Positions 20,717 through 33,124 are shown, numbered from the stretch's first letter. The stretch: DNA of 64,000 nucleotides from Corynebacterium endometrii (GCF_004795735.1 NZ_CP039247.1:1302001-1366000), one strand, 5' to 3'. Translations and numbers: made by a program. Notes: generated by a model from the sequence alone, not told the origin.

Positions 20717-21478
20717 GTGGTAAACATCATTCGAGTCCGTGACCAAAAAGAGCTCATCAACACCGCGGCGCTGCGGTTTACCGATGCCATTGTCGCCGCC
20801 CAGAATCCCGGTGGCGGGGTTCACGGTGACGGCGTAGCCCGAGTAGTCCTCACCGGCGGCGGGGCCGGGATAGGCCTTTTGCGTCAGCTCGCAGACCTTG
20901 ACTACGCGGCACGGCGGCAGGGGGACCAATTCCCCGCTTTAAGCGTCGATTGGTCCCGGGTACACGTATTTTTCGGCGATGAGCGCAACGTGCCGGTAGA
21001 CCATCCGGACTCCAACGAGGGGCAGGCCCGCGAGGCGCTGCTCAATCACGTGGGTATTCCGGAGGCCAACATCCATGGTTATGGACTGGGCGCCTTGCCG
21101 ATGGAAGAAGCGGCCCGCGCCTATGCGGAGACGCTTAGCGAACACGCGCCGCACGGGTTCGATCTCCATCTCCTAGGCATGGGTGGTGAAGGCCACATCA
21201 ACTCCCTGTTCCCACACTCCGCCGCAACCGCCGAGGCGGAACGCCTCGTGACGGTAGTCAACGATTCGCCCAAGCCGCCGGCTGAACGGCTTACCTTAAC
21301 GTTGCCTGCAATCCGCCGCGCGAAGAGGGTCTGGCTACTCGTCTCTGGAGCCGAAAAGGCTGAGGCTGCCAAGCATGTTGCTGACGGTTCGCCCGCTGCA
21401 GACTGGCCTGCCTCCGGCGCGCAGGGCGCGGAGGAGACGCTGCTCTTCCTCGCCGAAGACGCCGCGGCCCTACTATAG
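20717..21478 (+). CDS. pgl: 6-phosphogluconolactonase
   Basis: 253 residues of the SOL/DevB family, related to glucosamine-6-phosphate isomerase. Conserved parts are VVLTGGGAGIGLLRQLA, VHVFFGDERNVPVDHPDSN and LHLLGMGGEGHINSLFPH, the last with the catalytic histidine. It opens the lactone made by Zwf. The GTG start is 5 bases after opcA. It ends in front of a strong terminator shared with secG. Confidence 0.95.
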   Translation: MVNIIRVRDQKELINTAALRFTDAIVAAQNPGGGVHGDGVARVVLTGGGAGIGLLRQLADLDYAARRQGDQFPALSVDWSRVHVFFGDERNVPVDHPDSNEGQAREALLNHVGIPEANIHGYGLGALPMEEAARAYAETLSEHAPHGFDLHLLGMGGEGHINSLFPHSAATAEAERLVTVVNDSPKPPAERLTLTLPAIRRAKRVWLLVSGAEKAEAAKHVADGSPAADWPASGAQGAEETLLFLAEDAAALL

Positions 21479-21514
21479 CCCTTCCCTTTAACTTCCTAGC
21501 GCGGGCTAGACAGC

Positions 21515-21552
21515 AAAAGGCGCCGGCGACCATACGGTGACCGGCGCCTTTT
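21515..21552. terminator. Bidirectional terminator between pgl and secG
   Basis: A perfect 12-base-pair stem: AAAAGGCGCCGG at 21515-21526 pairs with CCGGCGCCTTTT at 21541-21552. It carries a T-run on each strand and lies between two converging genes. Confidence 0.85.
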
Positions 21553-21562
21553 CGCTAGTAGC

Positions 21563-21799
21563 TTAGACTGTGAAAGCCTCGATCAGGTTCAGGCCCACGA
21601 TGCAGGCCAGCCAGATGATCACCATGAAAATGGTGACACGATCCAAGTTCTTTTCCACCACGGTGGAACCGGACAGATTAGACTGCACACCGCCGCCAAA
21701 GAGGCTAGACAGTCCGCCGCCTTTACCCTTGTGCAGCAGGACAAAGATAGTCATGAGGACAGCGGAGGCTACGAGAAAAATCTCGAGTGCGAGAACCAT
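21563..21799 (-). CDS. secG: SecG, preprotein translocase subunit
   Basis: 78 residues from the ATG that opens MVLALEIFLVAS with AAGGAAG upstream; the frame is open further upstream but with no family likeness. Two membrane helices (about 2-20 and 54-72) flank a loop with HKGKGGGLSSLFGGG, the SecG signature. SecG assists the SecYE channel. The gene lies downstream of tpiA on the same strand. In Corynebacterium glutamicum the neighbour on the other side is ppc; here it is pgl. Confidence 0.93.
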   Translation of the reverse strand: MVLALEIFLVASAVLMTIFVLLHKGKGGGLSSLFGGGVQSNLSGSTVVEKNLDRVTIFMVIIWLACIVGLNLIEAFTV

Positions 21800-22020
21800 T
21801 CTGGGCTTCCTTACAAAAGTCTGATTGGGGTTAAAAAATTTGCGGGGCAATGAGCCAGATTCGAAACTGCATTGCCACGTTCTCTTATTCGATTGTCGCA
21901 GGTGATTCAACGCCGCGAGTGCTCGGACCAATGCTACACCATCGCGGCCGCAAAAAGCATTTATACCCTCCGCGTCGCCCGCGATGGCGCAGCTGACACT
22001 ACTGCCGAAGTACCGGCCGA

Positions 22021-22803
22021 TTAGCTCACCGCGTTGGCGGCGTTGGCGGCCAGCTTAGCGAAGTCCTCGCCAACAAGGGAGGCGCCACCGATGAGGCCGC
22101 CGTCGACGTCCGGCTTGCCAACAATCTCGCCGACCGAATCGACCTTGACGGAGCCACCGTAGAGTATGCGGATGCCCTCTGCTACCTCTTCTCCGGCGAG
22201 CTCCTTTACCAATTCACGGATAGCGGCGCATACTTCCTGCGCATCCTCAGCGGAAGCTACCTTGCCCGTGCCGATTGCCCATACGGGCTCATAGGCGATA
22301 ACGGTCTTGGAGAGGTCTTCTGCGGACAAACCGGCAAGGGACGCGCGGGTCTGTTCCACCACGTAATCAACATGGGTACCAGCCTCGCGAATTTCCAAAG
22401 GCTCGCCTACGCAGACGATCGGGGAAATGCCGTTCTTCAATGCCGCGGCAGCCTTAGCTGCCACGACCTCATCAGTTTCTCCGTGGTACTCGCGACGCTC
22501 GGAGTGACCCACGATAGCCCAGGTGCAGCCGAGTTTAGCCAGCATCTGCCCTGAGACTTCACCGGTGTATGCGCCCGAATCGTGCTGGGAGATGTCCTGT
22601 GCGCCGTAGGTTATCTTGAGCTTGTCCCCCTCAACCAGAGTCTGGGCGGTACGAATATCGGTAAACGGTACGATAAACGCAACGTCAACCTTCTCGTAGT
22701 ACTCCTTCGGCAGGGAGAAATCGAATTTCTGGATGGTGCCCACGGTCTGCATGTGATCGTGGTTCATCTTCCAGTTACCCGCAATGAATGGGGTACGTGC
22801 CAT
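22021..22803 (-). CDS. tpiA: Triose-phosphate isomerase
   Basis: 260 residues from the ATG of [14 protein letters not shown], with AAAGGAG at good spacing; an upstream in-frame start is unlikely. Catalytic residues are Lys in GNWKMN, His in IVGHSERR and Glu in [14 protein letters not shown]. Interconverts dihydroxyacetone phosphate and glyceraldehyde 3-phosphate. Follows pgk after 35 bases in the gap-pgk-tpiA operon. Confidence 0.97.
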   Translation of the reverse strand: MARTPFIAGNWKMNHDHMQTVGTIQKFDFSLPKEYYEKVDVAFIVPFTDIRTAQTLVEGDKLKITYGAQDISQHDSGAYTGEVSGQMLAKLGCTWAIVGHSERREYHGETDEVVAAKAAAALKNGISPIVCVGEPLEIREAGTHVDYVVEQTRASLAGLSAEDLSKTVIAYEPVWAIGTGKVASAEDAQEVCAAIRELVKELAGEEVAEGIRILYGGSVKVDSVGEIVGKPDVDGGLIGGASLVGEDFAKLAANAANAVS

Positions 22804-22838
22804 AGGTGGCACTCCTTTCAAGTAGTGAAAAGTCTTTA

Positions 22839-24056
22839 CTAGGCCTCGAGTACCGCCACGCCGGGGAGCTCCTTGCCCTCGAGGAATTCGAGGGAAGCTC
22901 CGCCGCCGGTGGAAATGTGGGAGAAGCCTTCTTCATCCAGGCCAAGCACGCGAACGGACGCGGCGGAATCGCCGCCACCCACGACGGTGAAAGAACCGTT
23001 CTTAGCGGTTGCGTCAATAATCGCCTGAGCTACGCCTGCGGTGCCCTTGGAGAATGGTTCCATCTCGAATACGCCCATTGGGCCGTTCCAGAACACGGTC
23101 TTGGATTCAGCGAGGATGCCTGCGAATTTCTCGACGGACTTAGGGCCGATATCGGTAGAAAGCCAGCCCTCTGGGATTCCGTCCAGCTCCACGGTCTTAA
23201 CCTCAGCGTCGGCCGAGAACTCGGAAGCCGCGACCAGGTCAACCGGGAGTACCAACTTGTCACCGAAGCGCTCAAGCAGGCCCTTGCACGTGTCGATCAT
23301 TTCCTCTTGCAGGAGGGACTTCTGCACGTCGTAGCCCTGTGCTGCCAGGAAGGTGTAGCACATTCCGCCGCCAATGATGACGTGGTCAGCCTTGTCTGCC
23401 AGCGCCTCGATAACGCCTAGCTTGTCGGACACCTTGGAACCACCCAGCACTACCACGTATGGGTGCTCAGGTTCCTTGGCCACTGAGGACAGAACGTCCA
23501 GCTCTTTTTGTACCAACTTGCCAGCGTAAGCGGGCAAACGCGTGGCTACGTCATACACGGAGGTCTGGGCGCGGTGTACAACGCCGAAGCCGTCGGAAAC
23601 AAATGCGCCGTTATCGGCGGCCAGGGCCACGAGCTCGTCGGCGAATGCGCCGCGCTCGGACTCGTCCTTAGAGGTCTCGCGTGGATCGAAACGTACATTT
23701 TCGATGAGCATGACGTCACCATCGTTGAGGCCGTTTGCCCGCTCGTGGGCATCCTCACCGGATACATCGCCGGCAAGCGCTACGTACTGGCCCAAGGCCT
23801 CGGACAGGGCTTCGGCAACCGGGGCCAGGGAATACTTCTCATTGACCTCGCCCTTCGGGCGGCCCAGGTGGGCGGACAAGATGACCTTTGCGCCGCCTTC
23901 GACCAGGGCCTTAATCGTTGGCAGGGAGGCTGTAATACGGCCTGGGTCCGTGATATTTCCCTCATCGTCTAGCGGGACGTTGAAATCGGACCTAACCAGA
24001 ATGTGGCGGGACTCCACACCCTCAGCAAGCAGATCATCAAGGGTCTTAAAAGCCAT
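22839..24056 (-). CDS. pgk: Phosphoglycerate kinase
   Basis: 405 residues. Substrate-binding parts are [10 protein letters not shown] and [10 protein letters not shown] near the N terminus; the nucleotide-binding [10 protein letters not shown] and the C-terminal GGGDSAA motif are present. It moves the phosphate of 1,3-bisphosphoglycerate to ADP. GAAGGAG lies before the ATG. Between gap and pgk are 130 bases, which hold a small hairpin (24145-24163) without a T-run. Confidence 0.97.
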   Translation of the reverse strand: MAFKTLDDLLAEGVESRHILVRSDFNVPLDDEGNITDPGRITASLPTIKALVEGGAKVILSAHLGRPKGEVNEKYSLAPVAEALSEALGQYVALAGDVSGEDAHERANGLNDGDVMLIENVRFDPRETSKDESERGAFADELVALAADNGAFVSDGFGVVHRAQTSVYDVATRLPAYAGKLVQKELDVLSSVAKEPEHPYVVVLGGSKVSDKLGVIEALADKADHVIIGGGMCYTFLAAQGYDVQKSLLQEEMIDTCKGLLERFGDKLVLPVDLVAASEFSADAEVKTVELDGIPEGWLSTDIGPKSVEKFAGILAESKTVFWNGPMGVFEMEPFSKGTAGVAQAIIDATAKNGSFTVVGGGDSAASVRVLGLDEEGFSHISTGGGASLEFLEGKELPGVAVLEA

Positions 24057-24186
24057 GTCTTCTCCTTCGAAGAAAAATATACAGATACCTAAAACAATAC
24101 CGGCCCACGCGAACCCTTGCTGGGCACTCTCGTGAGCCGGTGACTAATCACAATCGGTGATTAACGTGTGGTGGACACTTACGCTT

Positions 24187-25559
<1,373 letters not shown>

Positions 25560-26543
25560 CTACTGCTCGTCGAAGAGCTCCTCCGATACGGACTCGTTGG
25601 TATCCGGGATTTCCAATTCCTGAGCGCGCTTATCCGCCATTGACAGCAATCGACGGATGCGCCCCGCAACCGCATCCTTAGTCATTGGTGGATCGGCCAG
25701 GCGGCCCAACTCCTCCAGGGACGCCTGCCGGTGTTTGACGCGAAGGTGACCGGCGTCGGCCAGATGCTCTGGAACATCATCGCCAAGGATTTCCATGGCG
25801 CGCTCGACGCGCGCGGCCGCGGTCACCGCAGCCCGCGCCGAACGGCGCAGATTCGCGTCATCGAAATTCTGAAGCCGCGAACCCGTGACGCGGGCCTCAT
25901 TCAGCAAGCGCTTAGACTCCCAGTCCAAACGGGTGGTCTGGGCCCCCATGCGCGTGAGCAACGCGCCAATAGCGTCTCCGTCGCGCACCACAACGCGGTC
26001 AGCGCCTCGGGTCTCTTTGGTTTTGGCAACTATGCCCAGGCGCCGCGCGCAACCAACTAGCGCAAGCGCGGCCTCTTGGCACGGACACGTGACATCGAGA
26101 GAAGATGAGCGCCCGGGTTCGGTCAGAGAACCCGCAACCATGAACGCGCCCCTCCAAGCCGCCTCATTATCGGCGATGGTCCCGGAAATCACCTGCGGAG
26201 GCAGGCCCACAACTGCATGCCCGGAGCGGGTCACCAGGCCTAAGCGCCGCATGAGTTCCTTCACGCCCTGGGTCAAGCGCACTTGGATTCGCGGTTTTCG
26301 GGAAGCGCTTCCGGGGCCCACCAAGTGGGTAGCCGCCTTAATATCGTAGAGCTCTTCCAGGCTGGCAACCACTCGTTGGGCGACTAGTTGGTCCTCCAAC
26401 TCAATCTCTAAGACCGCGGACTCTCCCACTACTGATATCTCACCGGCGAAGCGAATAATCGCCGCCAGCTCGGCAGCCTTTGCAGACTGCCGAGGAACGT
26501 TCACAGCAGTGAGTTCTTTGACTACCCTTTCGGTAAGAGTCAC
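25560..26543 (-). CDS. whiA: WhiA, sporulation/cell-division type transcription factor
   Basis: 327 residues. The N-terminal two thirds hold LAGLIDADG-like homing-endonuclease folds (blocks around RKPRIQVRLTQG and AWRGAFMVAGSLTEPG), and the C-terminal part a helix-turn-helix with LEELGRLADPPMTKDAVAGRIRRLL. WhiA regulates division genes in actinobacteria and acts in cell division and metabolism in other Gram-positives. It follows yvcK and rapZ in the conserved uvrC-rapZ-yvcK-whiA order, 96 bases after yvcK. GTG start with AGGAAG upstream. Confidence 0.95.
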   Translation of the reverse strand: MTLTERVVKELTAVNVPRQSAKAAELAAIIRFAGEISVVGESAVLEIELEDQLVAQRVVASLEELYDIKAATHLVGPGSASRKPRIQVRLTQGVKELMRRLGLVTRSGHAVVGLPPQVISGTIADNEAAWRGAFMVAGSLTEPGRSSSLDVTCPCQEAALALVGCARRLGIVAKTKETRGADRVVVRDGDAIGALLTRMGAQTTRLDWESKRLLNEARVTGSRLQNFDDANLRRSARAAVTAAARVERAMEILGDDVPEHLADAGHLRVKHRQASLEELGRLADPPMTKDAVAGRIRRLLSMADKRAQELEIPDTNESVSEELFDEQ

Positions 26544-26639
26544 TAGTACTTCCTACGCTTTCTCGCAAAGTTGCTTGTGCCTAACCCGGCTATGCAAGGC
26601 GCCGGGTTTCGGAGTTGACCAATGTAGCGGAAGCCCCCG

Positions 26640-27608
26640 CTACATCCACGAACAGATGTTCTTTAAAGCCCCTGACAGTTTAGACGGGCTGTGTAGATTT
26701 GTTGACAGTCCATTGTCATCTATTTCATGGACGTCTTCAAATACAACGCTGGCGCCGAGGCTTTGAGCCGCACGCTGAAGGTAGCCCCTTTCGCTTTCCG
26801 ACAGGTTGGATGAATCGTCAACCACAACCCTGTCAATGCGGAGGTTGGGCGCGTGCTGGGCCAGAACATGAAGGTGTCTTTCCGCGGAAAAACCCTGGGT
26901 TTCTCCCGGTTCCGCAGAAAGGTTCAGGATCACTACACGCATAGCCTCGGATCGCGCGATGGTATCTACTATCTCCGGCACCAAAACATGGGGCAGTACC
27001 GAGGAAAACCACGAGCCAGGGCCAAGGGTAATAAGGTCCGCGTCCTCCAGCGCCTCGATAGCCTTGGGGTTTGCGGTGGGTGACTCCGGAATCACCCGTA
27101 CCCGGCGAACCTGGCCAGGCGTCGAGGCCACGGCTACTTGGCCGCGAACCGAGCGTATAAGCCGCGGGTCATCATCAAGCCCAGCAACATCGGCTTCGAT
27201 ATCCAACGGCTGATTTACCACCGGGTACACGCGCCCCCGGGAATGCGTAAGCTCGGCAACCATATCCAGGGCGGCCTGCATGTCCCCGAAGACCTCTGTA
27301 AGGCCGGCGATGAGAAGATTGCCCACCGCATGTCCCGCCAGCGCGCCGTTACCGCCGAAGCGGTGCTGCAGAGCGGTGGCCCACACGTCATCCCCGTGGT
27401 GATCACCTGCCAGGGCGGCCAGCGCCATACGCAGATCCCCCGGGGGAATGATGTCCAGCTCGCGGCGCAGGCGTCCTGAAGACCCACCGTCATCGGCGAC
27501 GGTTACGATGGCTGAGATTCTCTCCGCCTTGAACTCCTGCGCAGCCAGTAACGTTTGATAAAGGCCGTGGCCGCCGCCGAGGCAGGCCATGTGCCGAGGA
27601 AAAGACAT
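26640..27608 (-). CDS. yvcK: YvcK/CofD-like protein (gluconeogenesis and envelope factor)
   Basis: 322 residues from the ATG of MSFPRHMACLGGGHGLYQ; a GTG at 27620, only 3 bases after rapZ, is the other possible start. The CofD/YvcK fold shows the nucleotide-sugar binding GGGHGLYQTLLA and VTVADDGGSSGRLR motifs. YvcK (CuvA in mycobacteria) binds UDP-sugars and is needed for normal envelope and cell shape on some carbon sources. It may also be listed as a 2-phospho-L-lactate transferase, but that cofactor pathway role belongs to true CofD. Confidence 0.92.
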   Translation of the reverse strand: MSFPRHMACLGGGHGLYQTLLAAQEFKAERISAIVTVADDGGSSGRLRRELDIIPPGDLRMALAALAGDHHGDDVWATALQHRFGGNGALAGHAVGNLLIAGLTEVFGDMQAALDMVAELTHSRGRVYPVVNQPLDIEADVAGLDDDPRLIRSVRGQVAVASTPGQVRRVRVIPESPTANPKAIEALEDADLITLGPGSWFSSVLPHVLVPEIVDTIARSEAMRVVILNLSAEPGETQGFSAERHLHVLAQHAPNLRIDRVVVDDSSNLSESERGYLQRAAQSLGASVVFEDVHEIDDNGLSTNLHSPSKLSGALKNICSWM

Positions 27609-27623
27609 ATCCAACCCCACAAC

Positions 27624-28496
27624 CTAATCCCGTGCTATGTCGCGGTGAAGCACGCTGGCTTTGACCTTCCCCGCGGCATTAAGACGCCTAGTAATCTCTT
27701 CGGAAACCGCAACCGAGCGGTGATGCCCACCGGTGCAGCCCACGCCCACCGTGATAAAGTCCTTGCCCTCGTGGCGGTAGCCCGCAACCATGGAATCGAA
27801 CATTTCCATGAACTTATCTATGAATTCTCCGGCGGAAGGCTGCCCCAGTACGTAATCACTGACTGGTTTATCGGTGCCGCGGTAGGCACGCAGTTCGGGG
27901 ACCCAGTATGGGTTCGGCAAGAAGCGCACATCAACAATAAGATCAGCATCACGAGGGGATCCGTGCTTGAAACCGAAGGACTCGACGGTTACGTGCTGCT
28001 TTTCCGCGTCCATGGATCCAAACGAGGCCTCGATGGCGCGACGCAGGTCATGGACGGACAAATTCGTCGTGTCGATAATGATGTCTGCGCGCGCACGTAC
28101 TGGCGCGATGACCTCCCGCTCGCGGCGAATCCCGTGCTTGAGTGTCTCAGACTCCTGCAGAGGGTGGGTTCGGCGCACCGAATCAAATCGCCGGATGAGT
28201 ACATCGTCACGGGCGTCCATGAATAGCACCGTGGGCGCCATGCCGAGTTCGGTGAGTTTATCAATCGTCTCGATGAGCGAACCCGGGAACATGCGGGTTC
28301 GCACATCGGTCACCACGGCAACCTTGGATACAGGGGAATCCTCCTGTGCGCACAGCTGCAGCAGCTCCACGATGATTTGCGGCGGCAGGTTATGGGCCAC
28401 GTAATAGCCCTTATCCTCTAGGACCTTGGATGCGGAGGATAATCCGCCACCGGACATACCGGTCAACAAGACGGGCGGTTGTTCAAACTTGGTCAT
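27624..28496 (-). CDS. rapZ: RapZ/YvcJ-type nucleotide-binding protein
   Basis: 290 residues from ATG 28496 ([13 protein letters not shown]). A TAAACT box at 28504-28509 ends 7 bases before it and no Shine-Dalgarno sequence is present, so this start is probably leaderless; an in-frame ATG 14 codons earlier is the alternative. The P-loop reads [11 protein letters not shown] and lacks the usual lysine, as in other actinobacterial members. The second motif [15 protein letters not shown] and the C-terminal [17 protein letters not shown] are typical. RapZ acts on small RNA turnover in Escherichia coli; in Gram-positives the job is unclear. Confidence 0.92.
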   Translation of the reverse strand: MTKFEQPPVLLTGMSGGGLSSASKVLEDKGYYVAHNLPPQIIVELLQLCAQEDSPVSKVAVVTDVRTRMFPGSLIETIDKLTELGMAPTVLFMDARDDVLIRRFDSVRRTHPLQESETLKHGIRREREVIAPVRARADIIIDTTNLSVHDLRRAIEASFGSMDAEKQHVTVESFGFKHGSPRDADLIVDVRFLPNPYWVPELRAYRGTDKPVSDYVLGQPSAGEFIDKFMEMFDSMVAGYRHEGKDFITVGVGCTGGHHRSVAVSEEITRRLNAAGKVKASVLHRDIARD

Positions 28497-28558
28497 GAAG
28501 GCTAGTTTACGTGGCCCAGGTAAACCAGAGCCGCGCATTGGAAAATTCTTCGGTAAAT

Positions 28559-30625
28559 CTAGTGAGCCTGAAGGTGCTCGACAATAGTCTCAGCCAGCTT
28601 GGAGCCAAAGCCCTTGAGAGACGCAATCTCTTCTACAGTGGCTTCCTTGAGTTTCTTCACCGATCCAAACTGCTTGACCAGGTCCGCCCTGCGGGCGGGG
28701 CCAAGCCCTGGAATGCCATCGAGCGCGGAGGACCGCATCCGTTTCGAACGCTGCTGCCGGTGGTAGGAGATGGCGAAACGGTGGGCTTCATCGCGAATCT
28801 GCTGCAGCAAGTACAGGGCCTGGGAATTACGCGGCAAAATGACCGGTTCATCGTCTCCGGGTACCCAGATTTCCTCCAAGCGTTTCGCGAGTCCAACAAG
28901 GGTCACGTCCACGATCCCCAGCTCGTCGAAAACTTCCTGCGCGGCTTTGACCTGTGGGGCGCCGCCATCGACTATGAACAGCTGGGGCGGATAAGCAAAT
29001 TTGCGCCCCGCCTCAGCCGATTCCTCGGTGACCTTGTCTTCTTCAAAGCTCGTTGCCTCGAGTTCCTCGTCGGGATTGGCCAGCCTGTCCTCTAGGTGCC
29101 GCTTGAACCGCCGACGGGTCACCTCGGCAATCGAGCCCACGTCATTTGAGTGACCATCCCCCGCCGCTTCCTTGATGCGATAACGGCGGTAATCGGACTT
29201 TTTCGGCAACCCATCTTCAAAGACCACGAGAGAGGCCACAACGTCCGTGCCCTGTATGTGGGAGATGTCCGTACACTCGATACGCAGCGGGGCGGTTTCC
29301 ATGCCCAGGGCCTCTTGAATATCTTGCAGCGCGGCCGAGCGGGCCGTCAGGTCACCTACCCGCTTGAGCTTGTGCTGACGAAGGGCATCCTTGGCGTTTC
29401 GTTCCACCGTCTGCATCAGCGCACGCTTATCCCCGCGCTGCGGGACGCGGATATCGACGTTTGCCCCTTTGAGTTCGTTGAGCAATGTGCCCACCTGCTG
29501 GGCTTCGGCCGGCATACCTTGAACCAGAATCTCACGTGGAATCACCGTTACGGCGCGGGATTGCCCGTGGGACTCTTGGTCCACTCCCCTTCGCCTCACA
29601 CGCGCATTGATTGCCGCGTCCTCCGCCGCCTCATGTTCCTCTCGCTCAACCGCGTCGGAGTAGAACTGGATGAGAAAGTTTTGCATCAGCTCCGGAAGCG
29701 CCGGATCCGGCTGCCCCGGCTCGATTGGTTCGGTGGTGGCCTGATCTCCGGCGCGCTCTACCACCCAGCCCCGTTGGCCGCGGATGCGCCCGTCACGCAC
29801 GTGGAAGATTTGCACCGCCGCTTCGAGCTCATCGGAGCAAAAGGCAATCAGATCCGCATCCGTGCCATCACCGAGCACCACGGACTGCTGCTCCATAATC
29901 TTGGATACGGCACCAATGTCATCGCGCAGGCGTGCGGCCTTTTCGAACTCGAGGTCCTCTGCCGCTTGCTCCATCTCTTTCTGAAGGCGGCGCGTAACCT
30001 CCTTGGTATTGCCATTCATGAAAGAAACCAGCCCGTTGACGGTCTCGCGGTGTTCTTCCTCGCTCACGCGTCCGATGCATGGTGCATCGCACTTTCCGAT
30101 GTATCCCAAAAGGCACGGCCGGCCGAGGTTCTCATGCCGGTTAAACACGCCTTTAGAGCACGTCCGCATGGGAAAGACACGGGTGAGCAGGTCAAGGGTT
30201 TCGCGCACGGCCCAGGCGTGCGAGTACGGGCCAAAGTAACGCACTCCCTTGCGGCGAGGTCCGCGGTAGAAAAACGCTCGCGGATAGCGCTCTCCCACGC
30301 TGACAGCCAACATGGGGTACGACTTATCATCGCGGTACATCACGTTGAACCGCGGGTCGAATCGTTTGATCCAGGTGTATTCCAGCTGGAGCGCCTCAAC
30401 CTCGCTTGCCACAACCGTCCATTCCACGTGGGCGGCGGTAAGCACCATCTGACGAGTGCGCGGATGCAGCTGGGTAATGTCTTGGAAATAGTTGGATAAC
30501 CGCGCGCGCAGGTTCTTCGCCTTGCCAACGTAGATGACGCGCTGGTTTTCGTCACGGAATTTATAAACGCCCGGGTCCGTGGGAATGGTCCCCGGCGCCG
30601 GGCGATACGTGGTGGGATCAGCCAC
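28559..30625 (-). CDS. uvrC: UvrC, excinuclease ABC subunit C
   Basis: 688 residues with all parts: GIY-YIG nuclease near the N terminus ([19 protein letters not shown]), UVR domain for UvrB binding ([20 protein letters not shown]), the RNase H-like second nuclease with DISHIQG and [10 protein letters not shown], and a C-terminal double helix-hairpin-helix ([29 protein letters not shown]). It makes both cuts around bulky lesions in nucleotide excision repair. First gene of the uvrC-rapZ-yvcK-whiA row. I see no obvious LexA box before it. Confidence 0.97.
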   Translation of the reverse strand: MADPTTYRPAPGTIPTDPGVYKFRDENQRVIYVGKAKNLRARLSNYFQDITQLHPRTRQMVLTAAHVEWTVVASEVEALQLEYTWIKRFDPRFNVMYRDDKSYPMLAVSVGERYPRAFFYRGPRRKGVRYFGPYSHAWAVRETLDLLTRVFPMRTCSKGVFNRHENLGRPCLLGYIGKCDAPCIGRVSEEEHRETVNGLVSFMNGNTKEVTRRLQKEMEQAAEDLEFEKAARLRDDIGAVSKIMEQQSVVLGDGTDADLIAFCSDELEAAVQIFHVRDGRIRGQRGWVVERAGDQATTEPIEPGQPDPALPELMQNFLIQFYSDAVEREEHEAAEDAAINARVRRRGVDQESHGQSRAVTVIPREILVQGMPAEAQQVGTLLNELKGANVDIRVPQRGDKRALMQTVERNAKDALRQHKLKRVGDLTARSAALQDIQEALGMETAPLRIECTDISHIQGTDVVASLVVFEDGLPKKSDYRRYRIKEAAGDGHSNDVGSIAEVTRRRFKRHLEDRLANPDEELEATSFEEDKVTEESAEAGRKFAYPPQLFIVDGGAPQVKAAQEVFDELGIVDVTLVGLAKRLEEIWVPGDDEPVILPRNSQALYLLQQIRDEAHRFAISYHRQQRSKRMRSSALDGIPGLGPARRADLVKQFGSVKKLKEATVEEIASLKGFGSKLAETIVEHLQAH

Positions 30626-30662
30626 TAGTTCACAGTCCTCAGAGGGTTATTGCTTTTATCGG

Positions 30663-31226
30663 TTAGTCCTGCGGCATGTACTTGGCTTCGAGCTCGCGGA
30701 ATTGGCGCACGGACTTGATGACCTTCGCCTTATCAGCCGACTGGAATGCCCACAGGGTCACGTACTCGAACTCGGGAAGCTCCAGCCGAGCCATCTTCTC
30801 GCCTTCCGGGAATGACAGCCCGTAGATTACCTGCCAGGGGTAAAAACGCGTGCCCACAATGTTGCGCACCTCCACGCCATCGGAGTTGGCGCGCACGCGT
30901 GGGCGGGTAAAGATCAGCCACAATAGAACGGACAGAATGACGCCAACCAGCGGGTACGCCCAGCGGTCGATCGTGGTAACGGCCGCGCCGGTGTACTCGA
31001 GGCCAACGGTCACGCCCATGAAAATGTGCCAAGCCATGCAGACGAGCACCGCGGCAATAGCAACCTTCTTCAGGAAGGGTGAACTTACCGTGAGCTCCCA
31101 CGGTTTGTTTGAGGTCAATGCGAAGGGGTCCGCATTGGTGTAACGGGCCACATCCAGTTCAGACATCTGGGAACTGGAAGCCGCTTCCTGTTGGGGCTGC
31201 TGGGTCGGGCCGTGTGATTCAGTCAT
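30663..31226 (-). CDS. PH domain-containing membrane protein
   Basis: 187 residues from ATG 31226 (MTESHGPTQQPQQ). After a Gln/Ser-rich tail of about 40 residues come two hydrophobic helices (VAIAAVLVCMAWHIFMGVTVG and AYPLVGVILSVLLWLIF), then a bacterial PH-like domain (RVRANSDGVEVRNIVGTRFYPWQVIYGLSFPEG). Proteins of this kind are conserved between the rib cluster and uvrC in corynebacteria and between riboflavin and other genes in mycobacteria. Function unknown. It could share the rib transcript, since ribH ends 66 bases earlier. Confidence 0.82.
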   Translation of the reverse strand: MTESHGPTQQPQQEAASSSQMSELDVARYTNADPFALTSNKPWELTVSSPFLKKVAIAAVLVCMAWHIFMGVTVGLEYTGAAVTTIDRWAYPLVGVILSVLLWLIFTRPRVRANSDGVEVRNIVGTRFYPWQVIYGLSFPEGEKMARLELPEFEYVTLWAFQSADKAKVIKSVRQFRELEAKYMPQD

Positions 31227-31292
31227 GAATACGCTCAATCTCCTAAGGGTGCACCGCCGTTGGAACGGTCGATTCTATGCGGTGTGGTTCAA

Positions 31293-31766
31293 CTAACCTA
31301 TCTTACGCAACTTGGCCACAGTGTCGAGAGCGGCCACCATCGCCTCCGCCCCTTTATCCTCAACGGAGCCCTCAAAGCCGGCCCGGTCCCGCGCCTGCTG
31401 CGCATCATTGGTTGTCAGAACCCCATTGGCGACCGGGGTGGATTCATCAAGGGCTATCCGGGTGAGCCCTTGGGTGACCGAGTCACATACGTAGTCAAAG
31501 TGCGGGGTCCCACCGCGGATAACGCAGCCCAGGGCCACCACCGCATCGTATTTCCGCGCCGCCGCCTGGGCGACCACGGGAATCTCCAGCGCACCTACCA
31601 CCCGAATTCCCGTTGCCTCCGCCCCGCATTCTTTTGCGGTATCCATGGCGCGCCTATGCAGCTGGTCGCAAATCTCCTCATTCCAGGTCGCGGTGACAAC
31701 GGCAACCGTAATGCCGGTGCCGTCCACGGTGCCGGCATCAATGGTGGGCAAGCCTTCTTTACTCAA
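31293..31766 (-). CDS. ribH: RibH, 6,7-dimethyl-8-ribityllumazine synthase
   Basis: 157 residues. Conserved [42 protein letters not shown] and the substrate-binding [11 protein letters not shown] are all present. It joins the pyrimidine from the RibD branch with 3,4-dihydroxy-2-butanone 4-phosphate from RibAB. The start is TTG with AAGGAGG four bases before. Last enzyme gene of the rib cluster, 30 bases after ribAB. Confidence 0.96.
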   Translation of the reverse strand: MSKEGLPTIDAGTVDGTGITVAVVTATWNEEICDQLHRRAMDTAKECGAEATGIRVVGALEIPVVAQAAARKYDAVVALGCVIRGGTPHFDYVCDSVTQGLTRIALDESTPVANGVLTTNDAQQARDRAGFEGSVEDKGAEAMVAALDTVAKLRKIG

Positions 31767-31796
31767 TTTTCCTCCTTGGATGGCTAAAGTTCGGCG

Positions 31797-33095
31797 CTAG
31801 TCGTGTGCATTAACGTTCAGGTTTCCGTTGCGCACCCGGTCGCTGTCCGCGTGGAGTCTGTCCCATTGCTCGACGCTGGGCAGGTCGTGATGCATGCGGT
31901 CCCGCTTGGTCCTTAAATAATCAATGTTGTGCTGGTTGGGCTCTGTGCTTAGCCCCACCACCCTAGCTATATCTACGCCGTTGCCTTCCAGTTCGTGCGA
32001 TTTATGCGGATTATTGGTGACCAGGTCAACGGATTCTATGCCTAGGTCGCGAATGATTTGTGCGGCAACGGAGTACTCCCGAGCATCCTCCGGCAGGCCT
32101 TGGCGCAGGTTAGCATCGACCGTGTCCAAACCCTGGTCCTGCAGCTTGTAGGCCTTGAGTTTGGGGATCAATCCAACTCCGCGCCCCTCTTGACCGCGCA
32201 GGTAGATGACCACGCCTTGACCTAAGGAATTAATCAGTTGAAGGGAAGCGTCGAGTTGGGGACCGCAATCGCAGCGTCGGGAGCCAAAAGCGTCTCCGGT
32301 AAGGCACTCGGAGTGCACACGCACCGCCACATCACGGGCGCCGCGCAGCGTCTCGACATCGCCGGCAACAAGGGCCACGTGTTCGCTACCGTCCACCACG
32401 CTGCGGTAGCCCACCGCGCGAAACTCGCCATGAACGGTGGGCAGCCTTGTCTCAACTTCCCGGCTCACCAAGGTCTCATTGGCTCTGCGGAAAGCGATAA
32501 GTTGCTCGATTGAAATCATGGACAGCTCGTGGGAATCCGCGAACTCACGCAACTCGGGGCCGCGTGCCATATCGGTGGGGTCCTGCTCGGAAACCACCTC
32601 GCACAGCACGCCGGCCGGGCGCAACCCCGCTAGGCGAGCCAAATCCACCGAGGCCTCGGTGTGGCCATCGCGTTCCAGGACCCCGTGAGGGCGCGCCCGC
32701 AACGGCACCACGTGGCCCGGGCGAGTGAAATCCTCCTGCGTGCGCTCCGGATCGGCCAAGCGGCGAAGCGTTTCAGCACGGGAAGCTGCGGAAATTCCGG
32801 TGCTGCCCGTGTTGGCGTCCACCGTCACCGCGTACGCGGTGTGACGCGCGTCTTCATTGATGGCCACCATTGGCGGGAGATTCAGGCGGTCGCAATCTTC
32901 AGGCACGAGCGCCGCACAAATGTACCCAGAGGAATAGCGAACCATGAAGGCCACCAGCTCTGGGGTCGCCCGTTCCGCGGCGAAGATGAGGTCACCTTCA
33001 TTCTCACGGTCTTCATTATCCACCACCACCACGGCTTTTCCGGCCGCGATATCGGCGATCGCCTGCTCAACTGAATCCAAACGAACTGTAGACAT
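31797..33095 (-). CDS. ribAB: RibAB, fused dihydroxybutanone-phosphate synthase / GTP cyclohydrolase II
   Basis: 432 residues from ATG 33095 ([13 protein letters not shown]), with AAGGATAGGA upstream; the frame runs on to 33128 without likeness. The N-terminal half (about 1-205) is RibB, with the [11 protein letters not shown] metal and substrate motif. The C-terminal half (about 206-405) is GTP cyclohydrolase II, with the zinc cysteines in [20 protein letters not shown] and the catalytic [12 protein letters not shown]. It supplies both starting compounds of riboflavin. The start lies 29 bases after ribE. Confidence 0.96.
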   Translation of the reverse strand: MSTVRLDSVEQAIADIAAGKAVVVVDNEDRENEGDLIFAAERATPELVAFMVRYSSGYICAALVPEDCDRLNLPPMVAINEDARHTAYAVTVDANTGSTGISAASRAETLRRLADPERTQEDFTRPGHVVPLRARPHGVLERDGHTEASVDLARLAGLRPAGVLCEVVSEQDPTDMARGPELREFADSHELSMISIEQLIAFRRANETLVSREVETRLPTVHGEFRAVGYRSVVDGSEHVALVAGDVETLRGARDVAVRVHSECLTGDAFGSRRCDCGPQLDASLQLINSLGQGVVIYLRGQEGRGVGLIPKLKAYKLQDQGLDTVDANLRQGLPEDAREYSVAAQIIRDLGIESVDLVTNNPHKSHELEGNGVDIARVVGLSTEPNQHNIDYLRTKRDRMHHDLPSVEQWDRLHADSDRVRNGNLNVNAHD

Positions 33096-33124
33096 ATTCC
33101 TATCCTTATTCACCAATCCCCGAG

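Noticed and set aside
24145-24163. TAATCAC-AATCG-GTGATTA hairpin between gap and pgk
   Set aside because: It is short and lacks a T-run, and gap and pgk are normally co-transcribed; not enough to call a terminator.
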